Assembly: GCA_963792175.1 (NCBI GenBank)
Contig: CAWBVG010000043.1
Span: forward strand, 46,147-110,146
From: CAWBVG01 sp963792175
Lineage (GTDB): Bacteria > Acidobacteriota > Vicinamibacteria > Vicinamibacterales > CAVVIG01
Direction: 5' to 3'
DNA length: 64,000 nt
The notes under the pieces were generated by a model. That model made no database searches. It was not told the DNA's origin and saw nothing but the letters and a program-made list of their open reading frames with translations. The position numbers and the translations under genes were made by a program. Within the stretch, counting starts at the first letter, position 1. The number at the start of each line of letters is the position of its first letter. Shown one piece after another: positions 46,959-55,825 of this stretch.

Positions 46959-49218
46959 TTAGAACAGCTCACGAACGCGAAAATGCCGAACAGCATCAGC
47001 AGCGCGTAGTTCTGCACCAGCCCGGTCTGGAGGCGCCGGAACGCGAGACTCGACTCGCGCACGATCCATCCCACCAGGTTGACGAGGCCGTCGACCACCG
47101 TCCGATCGGTGAGCCCCGACAGCCACGCGCTGATCACCGTGACCCAGCCGGTCCCGTTCACGGCGCCGTCGACGACGCGGCGATCGAACGTCCAGAGCCG
47201 GCGCGCCGCGGCGAACGTCCCCGCGATCGCCGTGGCGCCGTACAGCTCGTCCACGTCGTACTTGTTCAGCAGCAGGCGATGCAGCCCGGAAAACCGCGAC
47301 GCCAGCCCTTCCGAGATCTCCGGCTGGGCGACGTAGAAGCGGTGCGCGAGGCCGATGCCGAGCGCGGCGATGAGCACGGATAGTCCCATCAGGCCGAGCT
47401 CGACGGCGGTCGACGGGTGTGCCTCGGCGCCCTCGTGCTCGGTCGCCGCCGCGCCATGCTCCGCCGGCGCTCCGCCTTCGGCGTGCGAGGACACGGTGAA
47501 ACTCGGCTCGAGGAAATGCTCGATGGCGTTGCCGCCGCCAAGCGCCGTGGGAATGCCGACGAAGCCTGCGACAATCGCGCCGACCGCCAGGATCTGGAGC
47601 GGCAGCGTCATCGGCTTCGGCGATTCGTGCGGTCCATGCCAGGGTCCGTGACCGTGGCCGCCATGCGCATCGTCGGCGTGTGCCGCATGATGGCCAGGCC
47701 CCGACGAGTCGTGCAGTTCGGCGGGCCCGTGGCTGACTTCGTGGTTCTTCTTGTGCGCCTGGCCGTGCGCGTGGGGATCGGCAGGATGCGACACGCCGTG
47801 GATTGCGGCGGTGGCCACGTCCGCGCGGCTGTGCGTCTCCCACGCCGGGCCGCGATACGTTCCGAAGAAGGTCATCGCCATCAGGCGGAACATGTAGAAC
47901 GCGGTCATCAGCGCCGTGGCGCCGCCAGGACCCAGATGATCTTGTTCGCCATGAACGCGCGGAAGAGGATCTCGTCCTTGCTGAAGAACCCCGCGAACGG
48001 CGGAATGCCGGCAATCGCCAGCGTGCCGATCATCATCGTCGCGAACGTGACCGGCAGGTGCTTCTTCAGCGCGCCCATGCGCCGCATGTCCTGCTCGCCG
48101 GCCATCGCGTGGATGACCGATCCGCTCCCGAGGAAGAGGAGCGCCTTGAAGAAGGCGTGCGTCATCAGGTGGAACGCGCCGGCCGAAAACGCGCCGACGC
48201 CCATCGCCGTAAACATGTACCCGAGCTGCGACACCGTCGAGTACGCGAGGACGCGCTTGATGTCGTACTGGACCAGGCCGATCGACGCGGCCATCAACGC
48301 CGTCAGCACGCCGACGATCGCGACAATCGTCATCACCTCGGGCGCGTGCGTGAACAGCACGGCATTGCGGCCGAGCATGTAGACACCGGCGGTGACCATC
48401 GTCGCCGCGTGGATCAGCGCCGACACCGGCGTCGGACCTTCCATGGCGTCCGGCAGCCAGACGTAGAGGGGAATCTGCGCGCTCTTGCCGGTGGCGCCGA
48501 CGAACAGGAACAGGCAGATCAACGACAGGACGCCGAAATGGCCGGTCTCGATCGGCATCGCCCCCGCGGCATTCTGGACGGCGCGGAAATCGAGCGTGCC
48601 GAAGGTGTAGTAGACGAGAAAGATGCCGAGGATGAAGCCCCAGTCGCCGATGCGGTTGGTGATGAACGCTTTCTTCCCGGCGTCCGACGCGCTCTTCTTC
48701 TCGTACCAGTAGCCAATCAGCAGGTACGAGCACAGGCCCACGCCTTCCCAGCCGACGAACATGACCAGGAAGTTGTTGCCCAGCACGAGCATGAGCATGA
48801 AGAAGCAGAACAGGTTCAGGTAGCAGAAGAAGCGCGCGACGCCGCCGCGCGGCTCGTCGGCCATGTAGGCGGTCGAATAGACGTGAATCAGCGTCCCGAT
48901 CCCGGTGACGACGAGCAGCATCATCCCCGACAGCGGATCGAGCCGGAATCCCCACGGCACTTCGAAGTTGCCGAAGCCGTCATGGGTCGCGAGCGGAATC
49001 TTCGGAATCCACGACGCGACATTCACGTCGTAGGCGCGCGCGTCCGCGGGCAACCCGAGCAGCTGCCAGAACGCGACAAACGCCAGCGCAAGCGCCGCCG
49101 TCATCGACGCGCAGGCGACGAGCCCGGCGGTCTTGCGGGAGAACGAACGAATCCCCACGAGACCGTTGATGGCGGCCCCGGCGCCGGGGAGAAGCGGAAT
49201 GAGCCAGATGTAGCGCAT
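46959..49218 (-). CDS. nuoL: NADH-quinone oxidoreductase subunit L, frameshifted, with His-rich insert
   Basis: The start is ATG 49218 (MRYIWLIPLLPGAGAAING); the longer open frame upstream is foldback sequence. Antiporter core: MFVGWEGVGLCSYLLIGYWY, TGKSAQIPLYVWLPDAMEGPTPVSALIHAATMV, KRVLAYSTVSQLGYM and GIPPFAGFFSKDEIL. The frame changes near 47920 (into LMTAFYMFRLMAMTFFGTYRG) and near 46970, giving a final LF and TAA. A loop at about 47622-47803 holds 16 His in about 60 residues. The C-terminal lateral-helix region (LLNKYDVDELYG) is present. Confidence 0.93.
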
Positions 49219-49288
49219 ATCAGACTGGCGGGATGGGCGGGATGGGCCGATGGGCAAACGTTCCTGCCCTTCCCGCCTTTCCTGCCCC
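49219..49288. repeat. Word foldback, GGCGGGATGGGC type
   Basis: The left arm has GGCGGGATGGGCGGGATGGG then CCGATGGGCA. The right arm has TGCCCTTCCCGCCTTTCCTG then CCCCATC. The loop is AAACGTTCC. It fills the nuoK-nuoL spacer and belongs to the word family seen at 334, 41740 and 63634. Confidence 0.8.
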
Positions 49289-49289
49289 A

Positions 49290-49592
49290 TCACCATCTCA
49301 TCAAGTTCATTTCATCGATGTTGATCGTCTCTTTGTTCCGATAGAACGCGAGGATGATGCCGAGACCCACCGCCGCTTCGGCCGCGGCGACAGCGATGAC
49401 GAACACCGCGAACACCTGACCGATGGCGTTGTGCAGTTCGGCCGAGAACGCGATCAGGTTGATGTTGACCGCGTTCAGAATCAACTCGATCGACATGAAA
49501 ATGATGATGATGTTGCGGCGGACCATCACGCCGATCACCCCGATCATGAACAGCGCCGCGGACAACAACATGTAATGGGTAGGAGTAATCAT
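49290..49592 (-). CDS. nuoK: NADH-quinone oxidoreductase subunit K
   Basis: The start is ATG 49592 (MITPTHYMLLSAALFMIG), giving 100 residues, the family norm; AGGAG lies just upstream. Three helices carry the two conserved Glu residues of the proton path: FMSIELILNAVN and FVIAVAAAEAAVGLGIIL. It ends with the NIDEMNLMRW tail typical of NuoK. It stands between the foldbacks at 49219 and 49600. Confidence 0.95.
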   Translation of the reverse strand: MITPTHYMLLSAALFMIGVIGVMVRRNIIIIFMSIELILNAVNINLIAFSAELHNAIGQVFAVFVIAVAAAEAAVGLGIILAFYRNKETINIDEMNLMRW

Positions 49593-49599
49593 GACACGT

Positions 49600-49730
49600 C
49601 CGCATCTGGGAATCTGGTGCTGAGTGCTGGTGCAAGTGCCGGTGCCGAATTGGACGCGATTCCCGCACATGCACTTGGCACCCAGCACCTGGCACCCAGC
49701 ACTAGCACCACACTAGCACCAGCTCTCGCA
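49600..49730. repeat. Word foldback, GGTGCTGAGTGCTGG type
   Basis: The left arm (49607-49646) has TCTGGTGCTGAGTGCTGGTG and AAGTGCCGGTGCC. The right arm (49668-49722) has CACTTGGCACCCAGCACC, TGGCACCCAGCACTAGCACC and ACTAGCACCAGC. The loop is about 20 bases. It fills the nuoJ-nuoK spacer. Confidence 0.82.
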
Positions 49731-49735
49731 GCTGT

Positions 49736-50251
49736 TCACAGTTCCCTCTTCGCGAGAATGATGGCGCCGATCATCGCGACCAGCAGCAGCATCGACGCGA
49801 TCTCGAACGGGATCAGGTAGCTCGTATACAACAGCCACCCGACTTCTTCCGTGTTGCCGCTGACCGGCAGCGCGGCGCTGGCGGCTGCCAGCGCCGGCGC
49901 CGGCCGGACATACTCCCGGGTGGCCACGATCGCGAGCTCCACCAGCACGGCGACCGACAGCGCAAATCCCCACTGCGTCTTTCGCCGTGGATCCGAATGC
50001 GCCTCCGGCGGCCGCTTCAGGTTCACCAGCATGACGACGAACAGATACAGCACGACGATGCCGCCGGCGTAGACGAGGATCTGGATCGCGGCCAGGAACG
50101 GCGCGCCGAGCAGGACGTAGAGCGCCGCGACGAACAGAAAGTCGAGCACCAGGAACAGCACGCTGTGCACCGTGTCCTTCGTCGTGACGACGAGCACGGC
50201 GAACCCGAGGATGCACGCGGCGATGAAGTAGAAGGCGATCGCTTCGCCCAT
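49736..50251 (-). CDS. nuoJ: NADH-quinone oxidoreductase subunit J
   Basis: This 171-residue membrane subunit starts at ATG 50251, overlapping the nuoH stop (TAATG). It has the conserved glycine-rich pi-bulge helix IQILVYAGGIVVLYLFVVML, preceded by VLFLVLDFLFVAALYVLLGA. A final helix (YLIPFEIASMLLLVAMIGAI) ends in LAKREL. The TM3 bulge governs coupling of quinone chemistry to pumping. Confidence 0.95.
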   Translation of the reverse strand: MGEAIAFYFIAACILGFAVLVVTTKDTVHSVLFLVLDFLFVAALYVLLGAPFLAAIQILVYAGGIVVLYLFVVMLVNLKRPPEAHSDPRRKTQWGFALSVAVLVELAIVATREYVRPAPALAAASAALPVSGNTEEVGWLLYTSYLIPFEIASMLLLVAMIGAIILAKREL

Positions 50252-51273
50252 TACAGGAACATCACTTTCACGATGCCGGTCACTACCAGGTTGGCGATTG
50301 CCAGCGGTATCAGCACTTTCCACCCGAGCCGCATCAGCTGGTCGTAGCGATAGCGCGGCAGCGTCGCGCGCACCCAGATGAAGATGTAGAGGAACATGAA
50401 CGATTTGATCAGGAACCAGGTCCAGGCCGGGATGAAATCGAGAAACGCCAGCGCCGCGACGTTCGGAAACGGCCGCAGCCAGCCACCGAGGAACAGCGTC
50501 GTCGCCACCGACGACACGACGATCATGTTCGCGTATTCGGCCAGGAAGAACAGCGCGAAGCGCATGCCGCTGTACTCGGTGTGGAAACCGCCGGTCAGCT
50601 CCTGCTCCGCTTCGGGCATGTCGAACGGCGCGCGATTGGTTTCGGCGAGCCCGCCGATGAAGAAAATGACGAAGGCCAGCGGCTGCGCGAACGCGTACCA
50701 CACGTGGCCGCTCTCCTGCGCGCGGACGATGCTGACCATGCTGAGCGAGCCGGCCATCAGGATCACGCTGACCAGCGTCAGGGTCACCGCGACTTCGTAC
50801 GAAATCAGCTGCGCCGATGCGCGCAGGCTGGCGAGCAGCGGGTACTTGCTGTTCGACGCGTAGCCCGCCAGGATGATCCCGTAGACGCCGACCGACGCCA
50901 CCGACACGACGTACAGCAGGCCGACGTTGATGTCGGTGATGTAGAGATTCACCTGCCGGCCGAACAGGCTGACCGTCGGGCCGAACGGAATGACGGCGTA
51001 GACGATCAGCGCCGGCACCATCGAGATGATCGGCGCCGCGGTGAAGACCCACCGGTCGGCTTTCACCGGCGTGATGTCTTCCTTGATCATCAGCTTCACG
51101 GCGTCGGCGACCGGCTGCAGGATCCCGTAAGGGCCGACGCGCATCGGTCCGAGCCGCGATTGCGCCCAGGCGATCACCTTGCGCTCGAGCAGCACCATGT
51201 AGGTGACCGCGACCAGCGTCGCGTTCAACACGATCAGGATCTTGAGGAGCGGGATGACGAAGCCGTCGATCAC
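50251..51273 (-). CDS. nuoH: NADH-quinone oxidoreductase subunit H
   Basis: This intact 340-residue subunit forms the quinone chamber entrance. It has LLERKVIAWAQSRLGPMRVGP, QPVADAVKLMIKED, SYEVAVTLTLVSVIL, ETNRAPFDMPEAEQELTGGF with the conserved acidic cluster, and RATLPRYRYDQLMRLGWK. The GTG start overlaps the nuoD TGA. nuoI, which normally follows nuoH, is absent; nuoJ follows directly. Confidence 0.97.
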   Translation of the reverse strand: MIDGFVIPLLKILIVLNATLVAVTYMVLLERKVIAWAQSRLGPMRVGPYGILQPVADAVKLMIKEDITPVKADRWVFTAAPIISMVPALIVYAVIPFGPTVSLFGRQVNLYITDINVGLLYVVSVASVGVYGIILAGYASNSKYPLLASLRASAQLISYEVAVTLTLVSVILMAGSLSMVSIVRAQESGHVWYAFAQPLAFVIFFIGGLAETNRAPFDMPEAEQELTGGFHTEYSGMRFALFFLAEYANMIVVSSVATTLFLGGWLRPFPNVAALAFLDFIPAWTWFLIKSFMFLYIFIWVRATLPRYRYDQLMRLGWKVLIPLAIANLVVTGIVKVMFL

Positions 51274-52400
51274 CGGTCGACTTCTCCGAGCACGACGTCG
51301 AGCGAGCCGATCAGCGCGACGACGTCAGCCACCAGGTGCCCGCGAATCAGCGTCCGCAGTCCCTGCAGGTTGCAGAACGACGGCGGCCGGACGCGGAACC
51401 GGTACGGGTTGGTCGACTTGCCGTCGCTCACGATGAAGTATCCGAGCTCGCCCTTGGGCGATTCGATGGCGTGGTAGGTCTCCCCCGCCGGCGGCTTGAT
51501 GAGACGCGGCACTTTGCCGACAATCGGGCCCTCGGGAATCCCCTCGGTGGCCTGCCGGATGATGCGGAGCGACTGCCGGAATTCCTCGAGCCGGACCAGA
51601 TAACGGTCGTAGGTGTCGCCGGCGGTCCCAATCGGCACGTCGAATTCCATCTCGTCGTACGCCGCGTAGGGCTCGTCCTTGCGGATGTCGCGCGGCACGC
51701 CCGAGCCGCGCAGCGGCGGCCCGCTCAATCCGAGCGCCACGGCGTCGGCGCCGGAGATCACGCCGATGTTCTTGGTGCGCTCGAGCCAGATGCGGTTGTG
51801 CGTCAGCAGCTCCTCGTACTCGTCGACCTTGGAGCTCATGATGGTGCAGAACTCGAGCACCTTCTTGTCCCAGCCGGGCGGAATGTCGAGCGGCAGCCCG
51901 CCGATGCGCATGGAGTTGTAGGTGAGCCGGGCGCCGCAGAACTCTTCGAAGAGATCGAGGATCAGCTCGCGCTCGCGGAACGCGTACAGGAACACCGTCA
52001 TCGCCCCGATGTCCATCGCGTGCGTGCCGATCCACAGGCAGTGGCTCGCGATCCGCTGCAGCTCGCAGAGGATCGTGCGCACGTAGCGCGCCCGCCGCGG
52101 CACTTCCAGCGACATCAGCTTCTCGACCGTCTCGCAGTAGCCGACGTTGTTGGTGGCGGCGGCCACGTAATCCATCCGGTCGGTGAGCAGGATGATCTGC
52201 GTCCAGTTGCGGTTCTCGCTCAGTTTCTCGATGCCACGATGCAGGTAGCCGATCACGACATCCGCGTCGACCACCTTCTCGCCGTCGAGACGCAGCACGA
52301 CCCGCAGCACGCCGTGCGTGCTCGGGTGCTGGGGTCCCATGTTCAACACCAGCTCGTTGGTGTCGAACATCGCGCCGTGGTGGACTACTGGTGTCTCCAT
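51270..52400 (-). CDS. nuoD: NADH-quinone oxidoreductase subunit D (49 kDa)
   Basis: This hydrophilic quinone-site subunit is about 376 residues from ATG 52400 (METPVVHHG); ATG 52370 (MFDTNELVLNMG) is also possible. A longer frame to 52460 is foldback-derived. The core has LNMGPQHPSTHGVLR (quinone-site His), YLHRGIEKLSENR, DRMDYVAAATNN, IGTHAMDIGAMT and GELGYFIVSDG. It would normally contact NuoB and NuoI, neither of which is encoded here. Confidence 0.95.
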   Translation of the reverse strand: METPVVHHGAMFDTNELVLNMGPQHPSTHGVLRVVLRLDGEKVVDADVVIGYLHRGIEKLSENRNWTQIILLTDRMDYVAAATNNVGYCETVEKLMSLEVPRRARYVRTILCELQRIASHCLWIGTHAMDIGAMTVFLYAFRERELILDLFEEFCGARLTYNSMRIGGLPLDIPPGWDKKVLEFCTIMSSKVDEYEELLTHNRIWLERTKNIGVISGADAVALGLSGPPLRGSGVPRDIRKDEPYAAYDEMEFDVPIGTAGDTYDRYLVRLEEFRQSLRIIRQATEGIPEGPIVGKVPRLIKPPAGETYHAIESPKGELGYFIVSDGKSTNPYRFRVRPPSFCNLQGLRTLIRGHLVADVVALIGSLDVVLGEVDR

Positions 52401-52424
52401 CGAAAGCTCGTCCCTGAATCTGCC

Positions 52425-52505
52425 GGGATTCGGAGTCTCGGGGCTCGCGGCGTTCGACAAGTCTTGCTCAGCTACCCCTAGCCCCGAGTCCCTGAGCCGG
52501 CGGAC
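52425..52505. repeat. Word foldback, GGGACTCGGGGCT type
   Basis: The left arm has GGGATTCGGAGTCTCGGGGCT-like words (52433-52453). The right arm has AGCCCCGAGTCCCTGAG (52481-52497). The loop is about 27 bases. It lies between nuoC and nuoD, and its words match those inserted in sulfatase-like genes 4 and 5. Confidence 0.72.
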
Positions 52506-52509
52506 GGTT

Positions 52510-53424
52510 CTACTCGATATCCGCCTCGTCCCGTGCCTGGCGCAGCTTCAGCCAGTCGATCGGATTCTCCATCAGCAGCTCGCCGGGACCTTCAAGCGGA
52601 TAGTCCTTCCGCTGCGGAAACCCCTGCCAGTCCTCCGGCATCAGAATCCGCCGGCGATCCGGGTGTCCCGTGAAATTCACGCCAAAGAGATCCCACACCT
52701 CGCGCTCCAGCCAGTCGGCCGCCGGCCACACGGGCGTCGCGGACGGAATCGGCTGATCCTCCGCGACCCTGACCTTCACGCGGATTCGATGTCGCAGCCT
52801 GGTCGAGTAGAGACAGGTACACGACATCGAAGCGCGCCTCCTTGCGCGGCGGCCAGTCGCTGGCCGTCACGTCGGAGCAGAAATCGAACGCCGCGTCCGG
52901 CGCGTCGCGCAGGTGCCGTGTGACGGCGGCGATCTGTGCCACCGGCACGATGATCGTCCAGTCGCCGACGAAGTAGCTGATCTGCGAGACGCTGCCTGGA
53001 ATCGCCGCCTGTAGCGAAGCAATAAACGCCGGGGGCTCGACACCGGCCGGTGGCGGCGGGTCGGTAGGGCCGCTTGGCGGCGCCGCGACCGGCGGATGCG
53101 CAGCCGCCGGCTTTGGGGCCGCTGCGGCGGGCTTGGCTGCCGTAGCGGCGGTAGCTGCGGCGGCGGGCTTTGCCGCTCCGGCAGCTGCCGGCGCAGGGGC
53201 GGCCGGCTTCGCCGCCGCGCTCGCCGCAGGTGTCGCCGGCGTCGCTGATCGGTCGCGGGCTTGCCCACCGAAGGCGCATCAGCGGCGGAGGCGGGCTTGT
53301 CCGCCGTAGCCGCATCAGCGGCGGAGGCGGGCACAGCCGTTGCAGCAGCCGGTTCGTCAGCCGACGGTGGCTGAGCCGCGGGGGCCGGCGGCTTGTTATC
53401 AGACGGCGGAGGTGCTTCAGCCAC
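52510..53424 (-). CDS. nuoC: NADH-quinone oxidoreductase subunit C with long Ala/Pro-rich N-terminal extension, two frameshifts
   Basis: ATG 53424 follows the nuoA stop directly. The first 130 or so residues are low-complexity Ala/Pro/Lys (AEAPPPSDNKPPAPAAQPPS, later PAAAHPPVAAPPSGPTDPPP). The NuoC fold follows: GSVSQISYFVGDWTIIVPV, RHLRDAPDAAFDFCSDVTAS, DVVYLSLL. After a frame change near 52795 come WLEREVWDLFGVNFTGHPD, RRILMPEDW and FPQRKDYPL. Another frame change lies near 53250 within the low-complexity part. NuoC contacts NuoD and NuoB in complex I. The extension is not part of typical NuoC. Confidence 0.88.
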
Positions 53425-53781
53425 TTACGCCCATTCCAGCGCGCCCTTTTGCCAGGCGTAGTAGTAGCCGACGACCAGAATGAAGATGAACACGAGCATT
53501 TCGATGAGGCCGAACAACAACAGCTTGTTGAAGATCACGGCCCACGGAAACATGAAGACCGTCTCGACGTCGAAAATAACGAAGAGCATCGCCACCAGGT
53601 AGTAGCGGATGCTGTAGCGGTCGCGGGCGTCCGTGACCGGCTCGATGCCGCACTCGTAGGGCTCGAGCTTCACCTTGTTGTACTTCTCCGAATGCAACAG
53701 GCTCGAAAAAACCAGCGTGAACAGCGCGAAGCCGGTCGCAACGGCGACGAAAATGGCGATGGGGATGTAGGCTGAAAGCAT
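53425..53781 (-). CDS. nuoA: NADH-quinone oxidoreductase subunit A
   Basis: This is the first gene of the operon, 118 residues and three helices. The conserved loop KLEPYECGIEPVTDARDRYSIRYY (Cys near residue 44) lies at the quinone chamber. FDVETVFMFPWAV follows with the conserved acidic pair, then a last helix ends GALEWA. nuoC begins at the next base after its stop; nuoB, expected here, is missing. Confidence 0.96.
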   Translation of the reverse strand: MLSAYIPIAIFVAVATGFALFTLVFSSLLHSEKYNKVKLEPYECGIEPVTDARDRYSIRYYLVAMLFVIFDVETVFMFPWAVIFNKLLLFGLIEMLVFIFILVVGYYYAWQKGALEWA

Positions 53782-53895
53782 TGGGATGATGGGTCGCGCG
53801 AGAACAATCGCGACGGAAAAGCCGTTGGTTTATAGCACGCGACCTGAGGGGTGTCAAATTCCCCGCAACTTACAGAATTCAAAACCTTTTTGACC

Positions 53896-53901
53896 TATAC
53901 T
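53896..53901 (+). promoter_or_regulatory. Putative -10 box for a leaderless VWFA gene
   Basis: TATACT ends seven bases before ATG 53908, the distance from a -10 box to the transcription start. No Shine-Dalgarno sequence precedes the ATG. TTGACC at 53890-53895 is too close to act as the matching -35. Confidence 0.45.
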
Positions 53902-53907
53902 GACGAA

Positions 53908-54813
53908 ATGACTACAGCTCGCCTTTTGCTCGGCGCCCTCGTCGTCGCGGCCCTTGCCGTGACGTGGCCGGGACGCCTGTCGGCCCAGGCCGCGCGGAAG
54001 GCCATGTACGTCAGCGTCGTCAACGACGCGGGCGCGCCGGTGATGGACCTCGACGTCGCCAACTTCATCATCCGCGAAGACAACGTCGCGCGCGAAGTCC
54101 TCCACGTCGAACCGGCGCTGGACCCGATGCAGATCGCGATTCTCGTCGACAACAGCACCGCCGCGCGCAACAACATCTCTCATATGAGAACGGCGCTGCC
54201 ATCGTTCGTCGGGGCGCTCACCGACGGGCTCGAAGGGCAGAAGAACCAGGTCTCGATTATCGCGATCGGCGAACGGCCAACCGTCCTCGCCGACTACACC
54301 ACCAGCCGAGCTGCCCTCCAGAAGGGCATCGATCGCATCTGGTCGGTCCGCGACACCGGGGCGTATCTGCTGGACGGGATTCCCGAGGTCTGCCAGGGAT
54401 TCAAGAAGCGCGAGGCGATGCGTCCGGTCATCGTCGCGCTCACCGCCGAAGGGCCCGAGTTCAGCAACCGCCAGCACGACCAGGTCATCGAACCGCTCAA
54501 GGCGACCGGCGCGGCGTTCAACGCCCTCGTCATCGGACGCCCGTCCAGCAGCCTCAGCTCCGAGGCCCGCGAGCGCAACATGGTGCTCGACGAGGGGCCG
54601 CGCGTCACGGGCGGCGCGCGGATGGACATCCTCGCCGTCGAAGGGCTCGACATGCGGCTCAAGCAGCTCGCGGATCAGCTGATGCACCAGTACAAGGTCA
54701 CTTACGCGCGGCCGCAGTCGCTCATCCCGCCGGAGCGGTTCGCGGTCTCGACGAACAAGCCGGGATTGACCGCGCGCGGCACGTTGGTCAGAGAGACCAA
54801 GAACAAGTCGTAA
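53908..54813 (+). CDS. Exported VWFA-domain protein (acidobacterial type)
   Basis: From ATG 53908 it is 301 residues with a signal peptide (cleavage after LSA near residue 26). A beta-strand region (YVSVVNDAGAPVMDLDVANF) precedes the VWFA fold: MQIAILVDNSTAARNN, a DxSxx metal-site variant lacking the second Ser, with a later MRPVIVALTAEG strand. It closes with YKVTYARPQSLIPPE. The role is unknown. It is divergent from nuoA and co-oriented with the haem operon. The 3' end carries a 17-base direct duplication. Confidence 0.85.
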   Translation: MTTARLLLGALVVAALAVTWPGRLSAQAARKAMYVSVVNDAGAPVMDLDVANFIIREDNVAREVLHVEPALDPMQIAILVDNSTAARNNISHMRTALPSFVGALTDGLEGQKNQVSIIAIGERPTVLADYTTSRAALQKGIDRIWSVRDTGAYLLDGIPEVCQGFKKREAMRPVIVALTAEGPEFSNRQHDQVIEPLKATGAAFNALVIGRPSSSLSSEARERNMVLDEGPRVTGGARMDILAVEGLDMRLKQLADQLMHQYKVTYARPQSLIPPERFAVSTNKPGLTARGTLVRETKNKS

Positions 54814-54830
54814 AGAGACCAAGAACAAGT
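54792..54830. repeat. 17-base direct duplication at a gene end
   Basis: AGAGACCAAGAACAAGT occurs at 54792-54808 and again at 54814-54830, with the stop codon TAA between them. It is a recent-looking tandem duplication with a 22-base period. Confidence 0.85.
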
Positions 54831-54838
54831 AGGGTTCC

Positions 54839-55825
54839 GTGATTCATCCAGCGCTTCGCCGTTTTCATTGGCGCCTCGCACTCGTCGGCGCCGGCTTCAT
54901 CGCCGCCACCGTCCAGATCGGCCGCGCCCAGCAGCAACCGCCGCCGCCGGCTGGCCAGCCGCCGCAGACCCCGTTTCGCAGCGCGGTCGATCTCGTGTCG
55001 CTCAACGTGACCGTCACCGAGGGCACGGGGAAATACGTGACCGACCTGAGCGCCCAGGACTTCGCGGTCTTCGAAGACGGCGTCAAGCAGGACGTCACGT
55101 TCTTCACCCGCACGAACCTCCCGATCGCGCTCGCGCTCCTGATCGACACCAGCGCGAGCATGGAGAACAAGCTGCCGACCGCGCAGGAGGCGGCCATCGG
55201 CTTCGCCAAGCGGCTCCGGCCGCAGGACCTCGCGGAAGTGGTGGACTTCGACAGCCGGGTCGTCGTCCTCCAGAGCTTTTCCAATAGCCTGGTCGAGCTC
55301 GAACAGGCGATCCGCAAGACGTCGGCCGGCGGGTCGACGTCGTTGTACAACGCCGTCTATATCGCGCTCAAGGATCTGAAGAAGGTCGTCGCGAAGAGCA
55401 GCGACGAGATTCGCCGTCAGGCCATCGTCGTGCTGTCGGACGGCGAGGACACCTCGAGCCTGCTGCCGTTCGAGGAAGTGCTGGATCTCGCGAAACGGTC
55501 CGAGACCGCGATTTATTCAATCGGGCTTCGCGCGGGCGAAGGCACATCGGGCGTCTCGGCCAAGGGTTTCAAGGAAGCCGAATTCGTGATGCGGCAGTTC
55601 TCCCAGGAAACCGGCGGACGGTCGTTCTTCCCGAACCAGCTCTCCGATCTCGCCGGCATCTACGGACAGATTTCCGACGAGCTGTCGAGCCAGTACACCG
55701 TGGGCTACACCTCGAAGAACCCGAAGCGTGACGGAAGCTGGCGGCGCGTGGTGGTCCGGGCCACGCGTCCGAATCTCACCGCGCGCACCAAGCTCGGGTA
55801 CTTCGCCCCGACACCGCGCTCATGA
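54839..55825 (+). CDS. Exported VWFA-domain protein (acidobacterial type, complete MIDAS)
   Basis: From GTG 54839 it is 328 residues. The signal peptide ends near GRAQ, followed by a Gln/Pro linker. A beta-rich N-terminal segment (LNVTVTEGTGKYVTDLSAQD, FAVFEDGVKQ) is the hallmark of acidobacterial VWFA proteins. The VWFA fold has the complete metal site LLIDTSASM, with GGSTSLYNAV and VVLSDGEDTSS. The end, SSQYTVGYTSKNPKRDGSW, is conserved in the group. It overlaps the following gene by four bases (ATGA), so it is coupled to the haem operon. Confidence 0.9.
   Translation: MIHPALRRFHWRLALVGAGFIAATVQIGRAQQQPPPPAGQPPQTPFRSAVDLVSLNVTVTEGTGKYVTDLSAQDFAVFEDGVKQDVTFFTRTNLPIALALLIDTSASMENKLPTAQEAAIGFAKRLRPQDLAEVVDFDSRVVVLQSFSNSLVELEQAIRKTSAGGSTSLYNAVYIALKDLKKVVAKSSDEIRRQAIVVLSDGEDTSSLLPFEEVLDLAKRSETAIYSIGLRAGEGTSGVSAKGFKEAEFVMRQFSQETGGRSFFPNQLSDLAGIYGQISDELSSQYTVGYTSKNPKRDGSWRRVVVRATRPNLTARTKLGYFAPTPRS

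Noticed and set aside
44102..49344. Long plus-strand open frames opposite nuoN, nuoM and nuoL (up to about 500 codons)
   Set aside because: They are Arg/His/Asp-rich antisense frames of GC-rich genes whose minus-strand products are unmistakable complex I subunits.
43808..53781. Mrp antiporter or formate hydrogenlyase/group 4 hydrogenase instead of complex I
   Set aside because: The separate NuoA, NuoC, NuoD, NuoH, NuoJ and NuoK with quinone-site motifs, and one NuoL, NuoM and NuoN each, are diagnostic of complex I; no hydrogenase Cys motifs occur in NuoD.
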